This document shows, piece after piece, positions 1-8,177 of a stretch of 64,000 nucleotides of DNA. The notes beneath the pieces are model-generated. The model had not been told where the DNA came from, did no database searches, and saw only the letters and a list, made by a program, of their open reading frames with translations. Each line of letters begins with the position of its first letter. Within the stretch, counting starts at the first letter, position 1. Source of the stretch: Actinospineispora eucalypti. Its GTDB lineage: Bacteria; Actinomycetota; Actinomycetes; Mycobacteriales; Pseudonocardiaceae. Both the position numbers and the translations under genes were made by a program. Location of the stretch: contig JACHMT010000005.1 of assembly GCA_014208095.1 (NCBI GenBank), forward strand, positions 434,001 through 498,000. The letters run 5' to 3'.

Positions 1-503
<503 letters not shown>

Positions 504-567
504 GTGTGCGGTCCCTCCCTACGCGTGCGCCGGGTGGTTTGGCGACCGTCCCGGCGGCTTCACCATG

Positions 568-597
568 TAATACGCACGCGGGCCGCATTTCGTTCCC
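568..597 (-). promoter_or_regulatory. Candidate ECF-type (SigH/SigE/SigR-like) promoter of sigB
   Basis: On the minus strand GGGAAC (597 to 592) is followed after exactly 18 nt by GTATTA (573 to 568), about 65 nt before the sigB ATG. GGGAAY-N18-GTT is the consensus of SigR/SigH-type ECF factors, and mycobacterial sigB is known to be transcribed from SigE/SigH-type promoters. The assignment is inference from the motif alone. Confidence 0.5.
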
Positions 598-659
598 GCA
601 TGCGCCGTCGGTGTGAGCGCGCTCTCTGAGGGTTTGTCAGAAATGGTTACCGTCCGGGT

Positions 660-1289
660 TTGGGGCGTGACGCTGTGAATCATGTTGCGGAACTGGTCTC
701 CTGGTTGGGTAGTCGCCCGGACTGCCGTCTCGAACCCGGCCTTACCGAGGCCGAGCTGGACACCGCCGAGTCGATCTTCGGCCTGCACATGCCCCCGCTG
801 TGGCGCGCGGTGCTGACCCGTGCGTACCCTCGGCCGGCCGAGGAAAACACCCGCACCTACCCGGATTGGCGGCTCGGTGACCCGGAGGGCACCCGGGCGC
901 TGGTCGAGGCGCCGGTGCGCGGCCTGCTCTTCGACGTCGAGCACAACGACTTCTGGTGGCGGGCGTGGGGCGACCGGCCGGACGCGGTCGCGGACCGGGT
1001 GGGCCTGGCCCGGGCCCGGCTGGCCCAGGCGCCCGTGCTGACCCCGCTCGGCGCGCACGCCTACGTCGGGCCGTCCGACGACTCCCCGGTGTTCAGCATC
1101 GTGCAGGCCGACCTGTTCATCCCGGCCCGTTCGCTGGCCGACCTGCCGGGCGGCCCCGGCCAGCAGGACGTGCCGGAGGAGGAGTGGCCGATCGGCTCGG
1201 TGCCGTTCTGGAGCGAGCTGCACGCGTACGCGCAGCTGGGCCACCACCGGGACTCCCGGTTCGCCGGGCTGGCCTCGGGTGGCCTCTGA
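660..1289 (+). CDS. SMI1/KNR4 family protein
   Basis: A 209-residue protein with SMI1/KNR4 (SUKH-type) features: an N-terminal LTEAELDTAESIFGLHMPPLW stretch resembling the family's helix-turn start, an aromatic NDFWWRAWGDRP block and PLGAHAYVGPSDDSPVFSI. In bacteria SUKH proteins are often immunity proteins or general interaction modules; no toxin gene is adjacent here, so the role is open. The TTG at 660 lies 6 nt after a TACCGT box (648-653) and may be leaderless; an in-frame GTG at 675 is the alternative. It is transcribed away from sigB. Confidence 0.7.
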   Translation: MGRDAVNHVAELVSWLGSRPDCRLEPGLTEAELDTAESIFGLHMPPLWRAVLTRAYPRPAEENTRTYPDWRLGDPEGTRALVEAPVRGLLFDVEHNDFWWRAWGDRPDAVADRVGLARARLAQAPVLTPLGAHAYVGPSDDSPVFSIVQADLFIPARSLADLPGGPGQQDVPEEEWPIGSVPFWSELHAYAQLGHHRDSRFAGLASGGL

Positions 1290-1316
1290 GTGCGCACTCA
1301 CTGGTAAACCGGCAGG

Positions 1317-3047
1317 ATGCCGGGTGTGACCGTCTCCGAGGACCCACCGGCCCCTCCGGCCCCGTCGGCCGACGAACTCGTCGAGGAGCTCAAGGACTTC
1401 GTCGCCGGGCTGGACCCGATGGGCTTCGGCCCGGCGCTGGTGAGCGCGGCCAGCTCGCTGGCCGGCAGGCCGTTCCCGTTGGCCAGGGCCACCGTGTCGT
1501 ACTGGGGCGGGGCCGGTCAGGCGGTGTTCGCCTCGGCCATGCGGGCGGTCGGGGTGGAGGTGGACGGCCCGGCCGAGGCGCCCGGGTCCGACCGGCGCTA
1601 CAGCGACCGGGCCTACCGGGACAACGCCTGGTTCTACCTGTCCCGCCAGCAGCACGCGCTGTTCGCGGACTACCTGCGCCAGCTCGCCGCCGAGGCGGAC
1701 CTGGACCCGACCTCCCAGCGCAAGCTGGAGTTCGCGGTGGACCAGGTGGTCGAGGCGCTGGCGCCCACCAACTTCCCGCTGACCAACCCGGCGGTGCTCA
1801 AGCGGGCCTTCGACACCGGCGGGCACAGCCTGCTGCGCGGCGCCCAGAACCTGCTGCGGGACGTGCTGACCAACAACGGCGAGCCGCGGCAGGTCACCCC
1901 GGGGAGGTTCCAGGTCGGCCGGGACCTGGCGGTCACGCCGGGCAAGGTGGTCTACCGGAACCGGTTGATCGAGCTGATCCAGTACGCGCCGGCCACCGAG
2001 ACCGTGCACCGGGTGCCGATGCTGTTCAGCCCGCCGTGGATCAACAAGTACTACATCCTGGACCTGGCCCCGGGTAAGAGTCTGGTGGAGTGGGCGGTCC
2101 GGCACGGGCACACCTGCTTCGCGATCAGCTACCGAAACCCGGACGGCGGCCTGCGGGACGTCGGCATGTCCGACTACCTGCGCGAGGGGCCGCTGGCCGC
2201 GCTGGAGGTGATCCGGGACATCACCGGTGCGCCGGAGGCGAACATCGTGGCGCTCTGCCTGGGCGGCACGCTGGCCACCGCCACCGCCGCCTGGCTGTCC
2301 GCCCGGGGCGAGCCGGGGGTCTCCACGCTGACCCTGATGAACACGCTGCTGGACTTCACCGAGCCCGGGGCGCTCGGCGTGTTCACCGACGCCGACACCG
2401 TGCGCAACCTGGAGCGGATGATGCGCCGCCCGGGTTACCTGCCGGCCTCGAGGATGAAGGCCACCTTCGACGCGCTGCGTCCCGCCGACCTGGTGTGGAA
2501 CTACGTGGTCAACAACTGGCTGATGGGCGACGAGCCGGCCGCGTTCGACCTGCTGGCCTGGAACGGCGACTCCACCCGGATGCCCGCCGCCATGCAGCTG
2601 GAGTACCTGCGCACCTGCTACGTGGACAACCAGCTGGCCACCGGGAAGATGGTGCTCGGCGGCGAGCGGCTGGACCTGGGCGCGGTGCACCGGGACGCCT
2701 ACGTGATCACCGCCGAGGCGGACCACATCGCGCCGTGGCGCACGGTGTACGGGGGTGCCCGGCTGCTCGGCGGGGAGGTGCGGTTCGTGCTGTCCAACTC
2801 CGGGCACATCGCCGGCGTGGTCAACCCGCCGAGCGCCAGGTCGCGGCACTGGTACGCCGACGTGGACCGGCTGCCGGAGCGGCCGGAGGAGTGGCACGGA
2901 CGGGCCGAGCGGCGGGCCGGCAGCTGGTGGGAGGACTGGACGCCGTGGATCGCCGGGCGCGCCGGAGAGATGGTCGCGCCGCCGCCGATGGGCAGCCCGA
3001 CGCATCCGCCGCTGCTGGATGCCCCCGGAAGCTACGTGCACAATTAG
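1317..3047 (+). CDS. phaC: Class I-type poly(3-hydroxyalkanoate) synthase PhaC
   Basis: Polymerises 3-hydroxyacyl-CoA into storage PHA on granules. The 576-residue length is usual for class I synthases. An N-terminal PhaC_N region (residues about 60-240) precedes an alpha/beta-hydrolase core with SPPWINKYYILDLAPGKSLV, nucleophile Cys314 in ALCLGG (the box usually starts with G), acid Asp469 in EADHIAPW and His497 in SGHIAGV. It is followed by an XRE regulator and a phasin-like gene, making a compact PHA locus. ATG 1317 is used; an in-frame GTG at 1326 is the alternative. Confidence 0.93.
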   Translation: MPGVTVSEDPPAPPAPSADELVEELKDFVAGLDPMGFGPALVSAASSLAGRPFPLARATVSYWGGAGQAVFASAMRAVGVEVDGPAEAPGSDRRYSDRAYRDNAWFYLSRQQHALFADYLRQLAAEADLDPTSQRKLEFAVDQVVEALAPTNFPLTNPAVLKRAFDTGGHSLLRGAQNLLRDVLTNNGEPRQVTPGRFQVGRDLAVTPGKVVYRNRLIELIQYAPATETVHRVPMLFSPPWINKYYILDLAPGKSLVEWAVRHGHTCFAISYRNPDGGLRDVGMSDYLREGPLAALEVIRDITGAPEANIVALCLGGTLATATAAWLSARGEPGVSTLTLMNTLLDFTEPGALGVFTDADTVRNLERMMRRPGYLPASRMKATFDALRPADLVWNYVVNNWLMGDEPAAFDLLAWNGDSTRMPAAMQLEYLRTCYVDNQLATGKMVLGGERLDLGAVHRDAYVITAEADHIAPWRTVYGGARLLGGEVRFVLSNSGHIAGVVNPPSARSRHWYADVDRLPERPEEWHGRAERRAGSWWEDWTPWIAGRAGEMVAPPPMGSPTHPPLLDAPGSYVHN

Positions 3048-3081
3048 TGGTGAGGCTGGTGGAACGACCACAATGGGGTCC

Positions 3082-3486
3082 ATGAGCGAGCAAAGATCTG
3101 GCGGCGCCAGGACGGATCCCTGGTCGGTGCAGATGGATGCGCTGGGGGAGTTCATCCGGGCGCAACGGCAGCTGGCCAAGCTGTCCCTGCGGGAGATGGC
3201 CAGCCTGACCAGCGTGTCCAACGCCTATCTCAGCCAGATCGAGCGGGGCCTGCACCAGCCCTCGCTGAAGGTGCTGCGCTCCATCGCCGATGCGCTCAAC
3301 CTGAGCACCGAGCAGATGCTGGCCCAGGCCGGCTGGATGATGCGGGGCAACGGGAACGGCCGGGACACCGAGGCGGCGGCCGAGGGCGACACCGAGGCGG
3401 CCATCCGGCGCGACCCCCGGCTGTCCCCGGAACAGCGCGAGGCGCTGCTCGGTGTCTACCGCAGCTTCGTCGCCGACTCCGCCTGA
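3082..3486 (+). CDS. XRE-family HTH regulator of the PHA locus
   Basis: A 134-residue protein with an XRE/Cro helix-turn-helix at about residues 22-78 (LGEFIRAQRQLAKLSLREMA, then NAYLSQIERGLHQPSLKVL) and an acidic C-terminal tail with EAAIRRDPRLSPEQREALL. It sits between phaC and the phasin-like gene, so control of granule genes is likely, analogous to PhaR by position, not by homology. ATG 3082 is preferred over ATG 3073 because CACAAT (3069-3074) lies exactly 7 nt upstream, as for a leaderless mRNA. Confidence 0.82.
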   Translation: MSEQRSGGARTDPWSVQMDALGEFIRAQRQLAKLSLREMASLTSVSNAYLSQIERGLHQPSLKVLRSIADALNLSTEQMLAQAGWMMRGNGNGRDTEAAAEGDTEAAIRRDPRLSPEQREALLGVYRSFVADSA

Positions 3487-3530
3487 GCTTCACCCGACCC
3501 TGTGACCTGGGCCTCGCTCGCCCGCGGTGC

Positions 3531-3559
3531 TTGAAATACTTATCACTCGCGGGTACTTT
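3531..3559 (+). promoter_or_regulatory. Candidate sigma-70-type promoter of the phasin-like gene
   Basis: TTGAAA (3531-3536) and TACTTT (3554-3559) are separated by 17 nt, the optimal spacing for a SigA/SigB promoter. They precede the phasin-like ATG (3602) by about 43 nt, leaving room for the AGAAGGA ribosome binding site. This stretch is also AT-richer than its surroundings. Confidence 0.55.
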
Positions 3560-3601
3560 CGTGAGCGAAGACGTCACGAGCGATCGGAAGAAGGAACCGT
3601 C

Positions 3602-3871
3602 ATGGCTACCCACCAGGAGACCCTGAACAAGGTGATCACGGACTGGACCGAGGCGGTGCGCGACTACACCCTCAGCGTCACCGACCCCGCGCGGCTGTCC
3701 GACCCGAAGGAGGCCGTGGCCAACGCGTTCGACTTCGCCGAGCAGGTGCTGCGCGCCCAGCGGGAGCTGGCCACCAGCCTGCTGGAGGCCACCGGCAAGG
3801 CCGCCGAGGCCACCGCGAAGGCCGCCCAGGACGCCGCCGAGCGCCTCGCCCCGAGCACAGTGGGCCGCTGA
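3602..3871 (+). CDS. Small phasin-like, Ala-rich granule protein
   Basis: An 89-residue protein that is almost entirely amphipathic helix, ending in Ala/Lys/Glu repeats (GKAAEATAKAAQDAAERLA). This composition is typical of phasins and PHA-granule surface proteins, which coat the polymer and bind the synthase or its regulator. A clear AGAAGGA site lies about 8 nt before ATG 3602. Position after phaC and the XRE gene supports the role; sequence identity to a named phasin family cannot be shown here. Confidence 0.7.
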   Translation: MATHQETLNKVITDWTEAVRDYTLSVTDPARLSDPKEAVANAFDFAEQVLRAQRELATSLLEATGKAAEATAKAAQDAAERLAPSTVGR

Positions 3872-3880
3872 CGCGGCCCT

Positions 3881-3922
3881 CGTGAGTGGCGAGTAGCGCT
3901 ATGGCGTCACTCGCCACTCACG
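3881..3922. terminator. Long hairpin between convergent genes
   Basis: A perfect 14-bp inverted repeat, CGTGAGTGGCGAGT (3881-3894) and its complement (3909-3922), with a 14-nt loop. It lies between the phasin-like gene and the convergent dehydrogenase, whose TGA stop (3918-3920) is inside the right arm. There is no T-tract, as usual in actinobacteria. It probably acts as a bidirectional terminator. Confidence 0.7.
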
Positions 3923-4958
3923 GGGCGCGAAGCGCCTCCGGGTTGGCGCAGTGGGCCAGCGGCTCGCCCCGCAGGAACCGGCCGACGTCGGCGGCGACGA
4001 TCCGGGCCGCCTTGGCCGCCGTCTGCTTGGACGCCCCGGCCAGGTGCGGCGTGAGCACCACGTTCGGCGTGCGGGGCAGGCGGGAGCCGGCCGGGATGGG
4101 CTCGGTGTCGAACACGTCGAAGCCGGCGCCGAACAGGTGCCCGGAGTCCAGGGCATCACACACCGCGTCGTAGTCGAGCAGGGCCCCGCGCGCGCAGTTG
4201 ACCAGCACCGACCCGGCCGGCATGGACTCGATCCGGGCCCGGTTGATCATCCCCTTGGTCTCCTCGGTGACCCTGGCGTGCAGGGAGACCACCGAGCTGC
4301 GCCGCATCAGCTCATCCAGCTCCACCCGCTCCACCCCGGCCGGCGTCCCGTCCAGGTACGGGTCGTACACCAGCACCCGCGCCCCGAACCCGGCCAGCAT
4401 CCGGCCCACCCGGGCGCCGATCGCGCCGTAGCCGACCACGCCCACCTCGGCGTTCTCCAGCTCCGGCCCGACCTGGTCGTACTGGTAGAGGTCGCCCCGC
4501 CAGACCCCGCCCACCAGCTCGGCGTGCGTGCCCGGGATGCGCCGGACGGCGGCCAGGATGAGCGCCATGGCGTGCTCGGCGGTCGCTACCGCATTGCGTC
4601 CGGGGGCGAAGGTCACGGCAACTCGGTGCTCGGTGGCGGCCGTCAGGTTGGCGTTCACCGGGCCGCCCCGGCTCACCCCGAACAGGCGCAGCTCCGGGGA
4701 CTCGGCCAGCACCTTCTCCGTCAGTCCGGCCAGCTGGGTCACGCAGATCTGTGCGCCGGCCAGCGCGCTGATCAGCTCCTCCTCACTGCCGGACGCCTCC
4801 TCCACCTCGCCGACCGGGCCGAACGGCTGGACCGGCCACGGCAGGGTCAGCTCGGCGAACTCCACCTTCGCCGGGTCGGGCACTTGCGCCCGCACGGCCT
4901 CGATGAGCAGCCGGTTCAGCACGAAGTGATCGCCGGCGGCCAGGATGCGGATGGTCAT
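3918..4958 (-). CDS. D-isomer-specific 2-hydroxyacid dehydrogenase
   Basis: NAD-dependent oxidoreductase of the SerA/hydroxypyruvate reductase family (346 aa). The Rossmann core carries GVVGYGAIGARVGRMLAGFG with an acidic residue after the second strand (VYDPYLDG). The catalytic set is visible as SLHARVTEETKGM, the Arg of VNCARGALLDYDAV, the Glu of FDVFDTEPIP and the His of TPHLAGAS. It overlaps the FGGY kinase by ATGA, so the two are co-translated. The pair suggests use of a sugar acid or related hydroxyacid; the substrate cannot be read from sequence. GAGAGGGAA precedes the ATG. Confidence 0.88.
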   Translation of the reverse strand: MTIRILAAGDHFVLNRLLIEAVRAQVPDPAKVEFAELTLPWPVQPFGPVGEVEEASGSEEELISALAGAQICVTQLAGLTEKVLAESPELRLFGVSRGGPVNANLTAATEHRVAVTFAPGRNAVATAEHAMALILAAVRRIPGTHAELVGGVWRGDLYQYDQVGPELENAEVGVVGYGAIGARVGRMLAGFGARVLVYDPYLDGTPAGVERVELDELMRRSSVVSLHARVTEETKGMINRARIESMPAGSVLVNCARGALLDYDAVCDALDSGHLFGAGFDVFDTEPIPAGSRLPRTPNVVLTPHLAGASKQTAAKAARIVAADVGRFLRGEPLAHCANPEALRAP

Positions 4959-6448
4959 CTGCGTTCCCTCTCGAGCGGTGACGTGACCCGGACGGCCTGC
5001 TCGGCGGGCAGCCAGCCGCGCGCCGTGAGCTCGGCCAGCAACCGGCGGTAGGGCTCCTCGAGCCGCGCGGTGACCTCCGGGCGCGGGTCGACGGTCTCCC
5101 GGATTCGGACCATCTCGGCGGCCACCTCGGCCGGCGAGCGGCCCGGGGTGGCCGCCAGTACCGCCACTCCCAGCGCGGACTCCGCGTTCGCCGGGAGCTT
5201 GACCGGCCGGCCCAGGATGTCCGCGCGCAGCTGGCACCAGTAGCGGCCGCGCGCGCCGCCGCCGGTCAGCATCAGGTCGCCGTGCGCCGGGGCGCCCAGG
5301 CTGGCCAGGTAGTCGAAGCACAGCCGCTCCAGGTACCCGACGCCCTGCAACATCGCCGCGTAGCGCTCGTAGTCGTCGCGGGGGGTGCCGAGCAGGAACG
5401 CCTCCGCGTCCGGCGCGAGGAACGGGAACCGTTCGCCCCGGGCCGAGGCCAGCGGGTAGGCGAGCACGGCGGCCGGTTCGTAGCGCGCCGCGCCGGCGGC
5501 CAGCTCGTCGAGGTCTCGGCCGGCGAACTCGCGCCCGACCGCGCCGGCTCCGGTGCCGGACGCCCCGCCGGGCAGCCACCGCCCGTCCGGGGACTTGTGC
5601 GAGTAGACCACGCCCAGCGGGTCGTTGATCAGCTCCTCGGTGACCCCCTTGAGCACCAGGGTGGTGCCCAGCACGGAGTTCCAGCTGCCCACGGCCAGCG
5701 CGCCGGCGCCGAGCTGCGCCGCGCAGCCGTCCGTGCAGCCGGCGATCACCGGGGTGCCTTTCGGTAGGCCGGTCAGCTCGGCGGCGGCCGCGCCGACCGT
5801 GCCGATCGGGGTGCCCGGCCGGACCAGGTCGGGCAGCAGCGCCCCCGGTAGGCCGAGCGCGTCGAACACCTCGGTCGGCCACCGCTCGCCGATCAGGTCG
5901 ACACCGGTCTTCAGGGCGTTGGAGAGGTCGGTGGCCACCGGGCCGCCGACCAGTGCCCGGTTGACCACGTCCACCTGGTGGGCCAGCCGCGCTGTGGCGG
6001 TGAGCTCGGGGTGCTCGGCGAGCAGCCAGGCCAGCTTGGGCAGCGCCCAGGCCGGCTGCATCCGGCGGTAGCCGAGTGCGGCCCACAGGTCGGCGCCGGC
6101 CTCGTTCACCCGGTGTGCCTGCTCGCCGGCCCTGGTGTCGTCGTACATGAGGGCCGGGGTCAGCGGCCGGCCGTCGGACCGGTCGACCAGCAGCACCGTT
6201 CCGGAGGTGCCGTCCACCGAGACCCCGTCCACCCGGGTGGGCCCGCTCGCGGCGAGCGCCGCGCGGCAGGCCGATGCGGCGGCCGGCCACCAGGTGGCGG
6301 GGTCCTGCTCGTGTCGGGGGCCGTCCCGGTGGCTGGTCAGCGTGCTGGCTCCGGCACCGAGAACCTGGCCGTCGGCGGCCACGACCAGGGCGCGCACACT
6401 CTGGGTGCCCAGGTCGATGCCGAGCCACGCGCGGTCGTATCCGGTCAT
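4955..6448 (-). CDS. FGGY-family carbohydrate kinase
   Basis: A 497-residue sugar kinase with the two actin-like FGGY domains: GIDLGTQSVRALVV at the N-terminus (phosphate 1 loop), VSVDGTSGTVLLVD, MYDDTRAGEQ, and C-terminal DLMLTGGGARGRYWCQL and NAESALGVAVLAA (adenosine site). Xylulokinase and LsrK-like kinases are the nearest functional analogues. It is first in a two-gene operon and divergent from a DeoR regulator, the usual layout for a substrate-induced sugar or polyol catabolic cassette. No transporter or aldolase is adjacent, so the pathway is incomplete in this window. Confidence 0.87.
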   Translation of the reverse strand: MTGYDRAWLGIDLGTQSVRALVVAADGQVLGAGASTLTSHRDGPRHEQDPATWWPAAASACRAALAASGPTRVDGVSVDGTSGTVLLVDRSDGRPLTPALMYDDTRAGEQAHRVNEAGADLWAALGYRRMQPAWALPKLAWLLAEHPELTATARLAHQVDVVNRALVGGPVATDLSNALKTGVDLIGERWPTEVFDALGLPGALLPDLVRPGTPIGTVGAAAAELTGLPKGTPVIAGCTDGCAAQLGAGALAVGSWNSVLGTTLVLKGVTEELINDPLGVVYSHKSPDGRWLPGGASGTGAGAVGREFAGRDLDELAAGAARYEPAAVLAYPLASARGERFPFLAPDAEAFLLGTPRDDYERYAAMLQGVGYLERLCFDYLASLGAPAHGDLMLTGGGARGRYWCQLRADILGRPVKLPANAESALGVAVLAATPGRSPAEVAAEMVRIRETVDPRPEVTARLEEPYRRLLAELTARGWLPAEQAVRVTSPLERERR

Positions 6449-6508
6449 GTTATGAACTTCTGTCTGTTAACACGTCTCGATGTTAAAGCGTCTAGGCAGT
6501 AATGTTAA
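6448..6508. promoter_or_regulatory. Tandem TGTTAA operators between FGGY kinase and DeoR regulator
   Basis: The divergent intergenic region carries TGTTAA at 6465-6470, 6481-6486 and 6503-6508, plus a variant TGTTAT at 6448-6453 overlapping the kinase start. The first two form a 16-bp tandem repeat of TGTTAANNCGTCT (6465-6477 and 6481-6493). Direct repeats of this kind are typical DeoR-family operators, so autoregulation and repression of the kinase operon are inferred. Confidence 0.65.
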
Positions 6509-6542
6509 GGGTGCCGAGGTTTTCACATCGAAGGATGGGAAG

Positions 6543-7304
6543 ATGATCGCTGGTTCGGCGGATCGGCCCCGGGGCACGGCGGCCGAGGCCCGGCGGGAGC
6601 GGATCCGCGCCCGCCTGGCGGCGGAGGGTTTCGTGCGCGCCGAGCAGCTGGCCGAGGACTTCGCGGTGAGCCTGATGACCGTCCACCGGGACCTGGACGC
6701 GCTGCGCGACCAGGGCTGGCTGCGCAAGGTGCGGGGTGGCGCCGCGGTCGAGCCGCCGGCCCGCGACGGGGCCGCCGAGCTGGTCGAGGCCGCGCTGGGG
6801 GAGATCGAACCGGGCGAGTCGGTGCTGCTGGACGCCGGCGGGCTGAACCTCCCGCTGGCCGAGCGGCTGCCCGAGCGCGGTCCGCTGACCGCCGTGACCA
6901 ACCACCTTGCCGCCGCCCGCGCACTGGCCGGCGCGCCCGGGATCGACCTGCACGTGATCGGCGGTGCCTACTCAGCGGCGCACGACGCCCTGCTCGGATC
7001 GCAGGCCGAGGCGGCTGTCGCCGGGCTGCGGGTGGACGTGCTGATCAGCACGGCCACATCGGTGGCCGGCGGGCAGCTGTACGAACCGGACCAGGCGGTC
7101 GTCCCGCTGCGCCGCACGCTGGCCGGAGTGGCCAGGCGGCGGGTTCTGCTGGTGGCGACCGGGGCTTTCGAGGAGCGTGGACTGTACCGGGTGTTGCCGG
7201 TAGCCGAGTTCTCTCTGGTGATCGTGGATGGTGCGGCGGATGAGGTCGACGTGGATGCGCTGCGTGGGGCCGGGGTGACGGTTCGCCACCTGGCCGGTGT
7301 GTAG
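6543..7304 (+). CDS. DeoR/GlpR-family transcriptional regulator
   Basis: A 253-residue repressor with an N-terminal DeoR winged helix (RRERIRARLAAEGFVRAEQL then AVSLMTVHRDLDALRDQGWL, residues about 17-72) and a C-terminal sugar-phosphate isomerase-like sensor (VLLDAGGLNLPLAERL, TAVTNHLAAARAL, DVLISTATS, RVLLVATGAF). DeoR proteins usually respond to a phosphorylated sugar, which fits the divergent FGGY kinase making the inducer. ATG 6543 is chosen over upstream in-frame starts because the HTH begins soon after and GGATGGGAAG precedes it. Confidence 0.88.
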   Translation: MIAGSADRPRGTAAEARRERIRARLAAEGFVRAEQLAEDFAVSLMTVHRDLDALRDQGWLRKVRGGAAVEPPARDGAAELVEAALGEIEPGESVLLDAGGLNLPLAERLPERGPLTAVTNHLAAARALAGAPGIDLHVIGGAYSAAHDALLGSQAEAAVAGLRVDVLISTATSVAGGQLYEPDQAVVPLRRTLAGVARRRVLLVATGAFEERGLYRVLPVAEFSLVIVDGAADEVDVDALRGAGVTVRHLAGV

Positions 7305-7317
7305 GGCTGGGGTTTTG

Positions 7318-7679
7318 GTGCGGTGCCGGTTCTAAAGATCGCTTGGACGGCCGCGGCCGGATTGTGCCGCGGCCGGGGTGCCGGCCGTCGCGTTCGCCAG
7401 CCCATGGGGCGATTCCGGGGGCTGGTTCATGGTCAGCATGACCTGGTGGTCGCTTTCGGCGCCTTGGGATGGCCACCATGTCATGGTGACCATGGAATCG
7501 ATGATCATCAGGGCATGAGTGCCCCTCCTGGTACTCCGGAACGACCGCCATGTCCTGATGATCATGATTCGCGCGCAACCGCGCCCGCCGGCGCCGTACC
7601 CAACGCAAGAGGCCGAGCGAAACCCACACAAGACCCCCAGCCGCGGCCGTCCAAGCCATCTTTCGGACCGGCGCCGCAC
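7318..7679. repeat. 362-bp non-coding element with 40-bp terminal inverted repeats
   Basis: The gap between deoR and dtd (7305-7751) holds no convincing gene. Its ends, 7318-7357 and 7640-7679, are inverted copies matching at 36 of 40 positions and containing CTTGGACGGCCGCGGC. Inside are two further hairpins: 7428-7449 with 7473-7494 (20/22 match) and 7495-7517 with 7549-7570. No transposase and no clear target duplication are visible. A MITE-like or structured dispersed element is inferred. Confidence 0.7.
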
Positions 7680-7723
7680 CCGAACCGCGGCTAACGCGCC
7701 CGCACGGCACCCGAACCGCGGCT
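7677..7723. repeat. Short direct repeat, CACCCGAACCGCGGCT twice
   Basis: CACCCGAACCGCGGCT occurs at 7677-7692 and 7708-7723, a 31-bp period, immediately beside the inverted-repeat element and before the dtd stop codon. A third degenerate copy (CACCGAACGGGAGCTAA) runs into the dtd stop. Function is unknown. Confidence 0.6.
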
Positions 7724-7751
7724 GATGCGCCGGCGCCGCACCGAACGGGAG

Positions 7752-8177
7752 CTAAGCCTCCACCAGCACCGTGAACGGGCCGTCGTTGACCGATTCGACC
7801 GCCATCATCGCTCCGAAGCGGCCGGTGGCCACCGTCGCGCCGCGCTCGCGCAGCTTGGCCACCACCAGGTCCACCAGCTCGCGGGCCGGTTCCGGCGCGG
7901 CGGCGGCCGACCAGGACGGGCGGCGGCCCTTGCGGGTGTCGCCGTAGAGGGTGAATTGGCTGACCACCAGCAGCGGAGCGCCGGTCTCCGCGCAGGAGCG
8001 CTCGTCCCGGAGCAGGCGCAGCTCGTGCAGCTTGCGGGCGATCGTGTCGGCCTGGCCGGGGCCGTCCTCGCGGTGGACGCCGAGCAGCACCAGCAGGCCG
8101 GGCTCGGTGATCTCGCCCACCACCTCGCCGTCCACCCGCACGGCCGCACTGGTCACCCGGGCCGCGACCGCCCTCAT
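7752..8177 (-). CDS. dtd: D-aminoacyl-tRNA deacylase
   Basis: Hydrolyses D-amino acids mischarged onto tRNA. The 141 residues are full length for DTD. The two signature motifs are visible: SQFTLYGDTRKGRRPSW (the SQFTL motif) and NDGPFTVLVEA (the gly-cisPro region, here with P). N-terminus MRAVAARVTSAAVRVDG is also canonical. The ATG at 8177 overlaps the stop of the upstream methyltransferase as ATGA, so translation is coupled; an in-frame ATG at 8189 is rejected in favour of the canonical start. Confidence 0.95.
   Translation of the reverse strand: MRAVAARVTSAAVRVDGEVVGEITEPGLLVLLGVHREDGPGQADTIARKLHELRLLRDERSCAETGAPLLVVSQFTLYGDTRKGRRPSWSAAAAPEPARELVDLVVAKLRERGATVATGRFGAMMAVESVNDGPFTVLVEA

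Noticed and set aside
519..3221. A 900-residue minus-strand frame opposite phaC
   Set aside because: Composition (His/Gly/Arg/Val-rich, no domain) and full overlap with phaC and the SMI1 gene mark it as a GC-rich antisense shadow.
3918..6428. One 836-residue reading frame spanning dehydrogenase and part of the kinase gene on the minus strand
   Set aside because: Upstream part is an Arg/Pro-rich shadow of the FGGY kinase frame; the real dehydrogenase starts at ATG 4958.
7318..7679. Insertion sequence
   Set aside because: Terminal repeats are present, but there is no transposase gene and no clear target-site duplication.
7323..7694. Two opposing reading frames of about 115-123 residues between deoR and dtd
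   Set aside because: They read through the inverted-repeat element on both strands; the resemblance between them comes from the repeat ends, not from homology.
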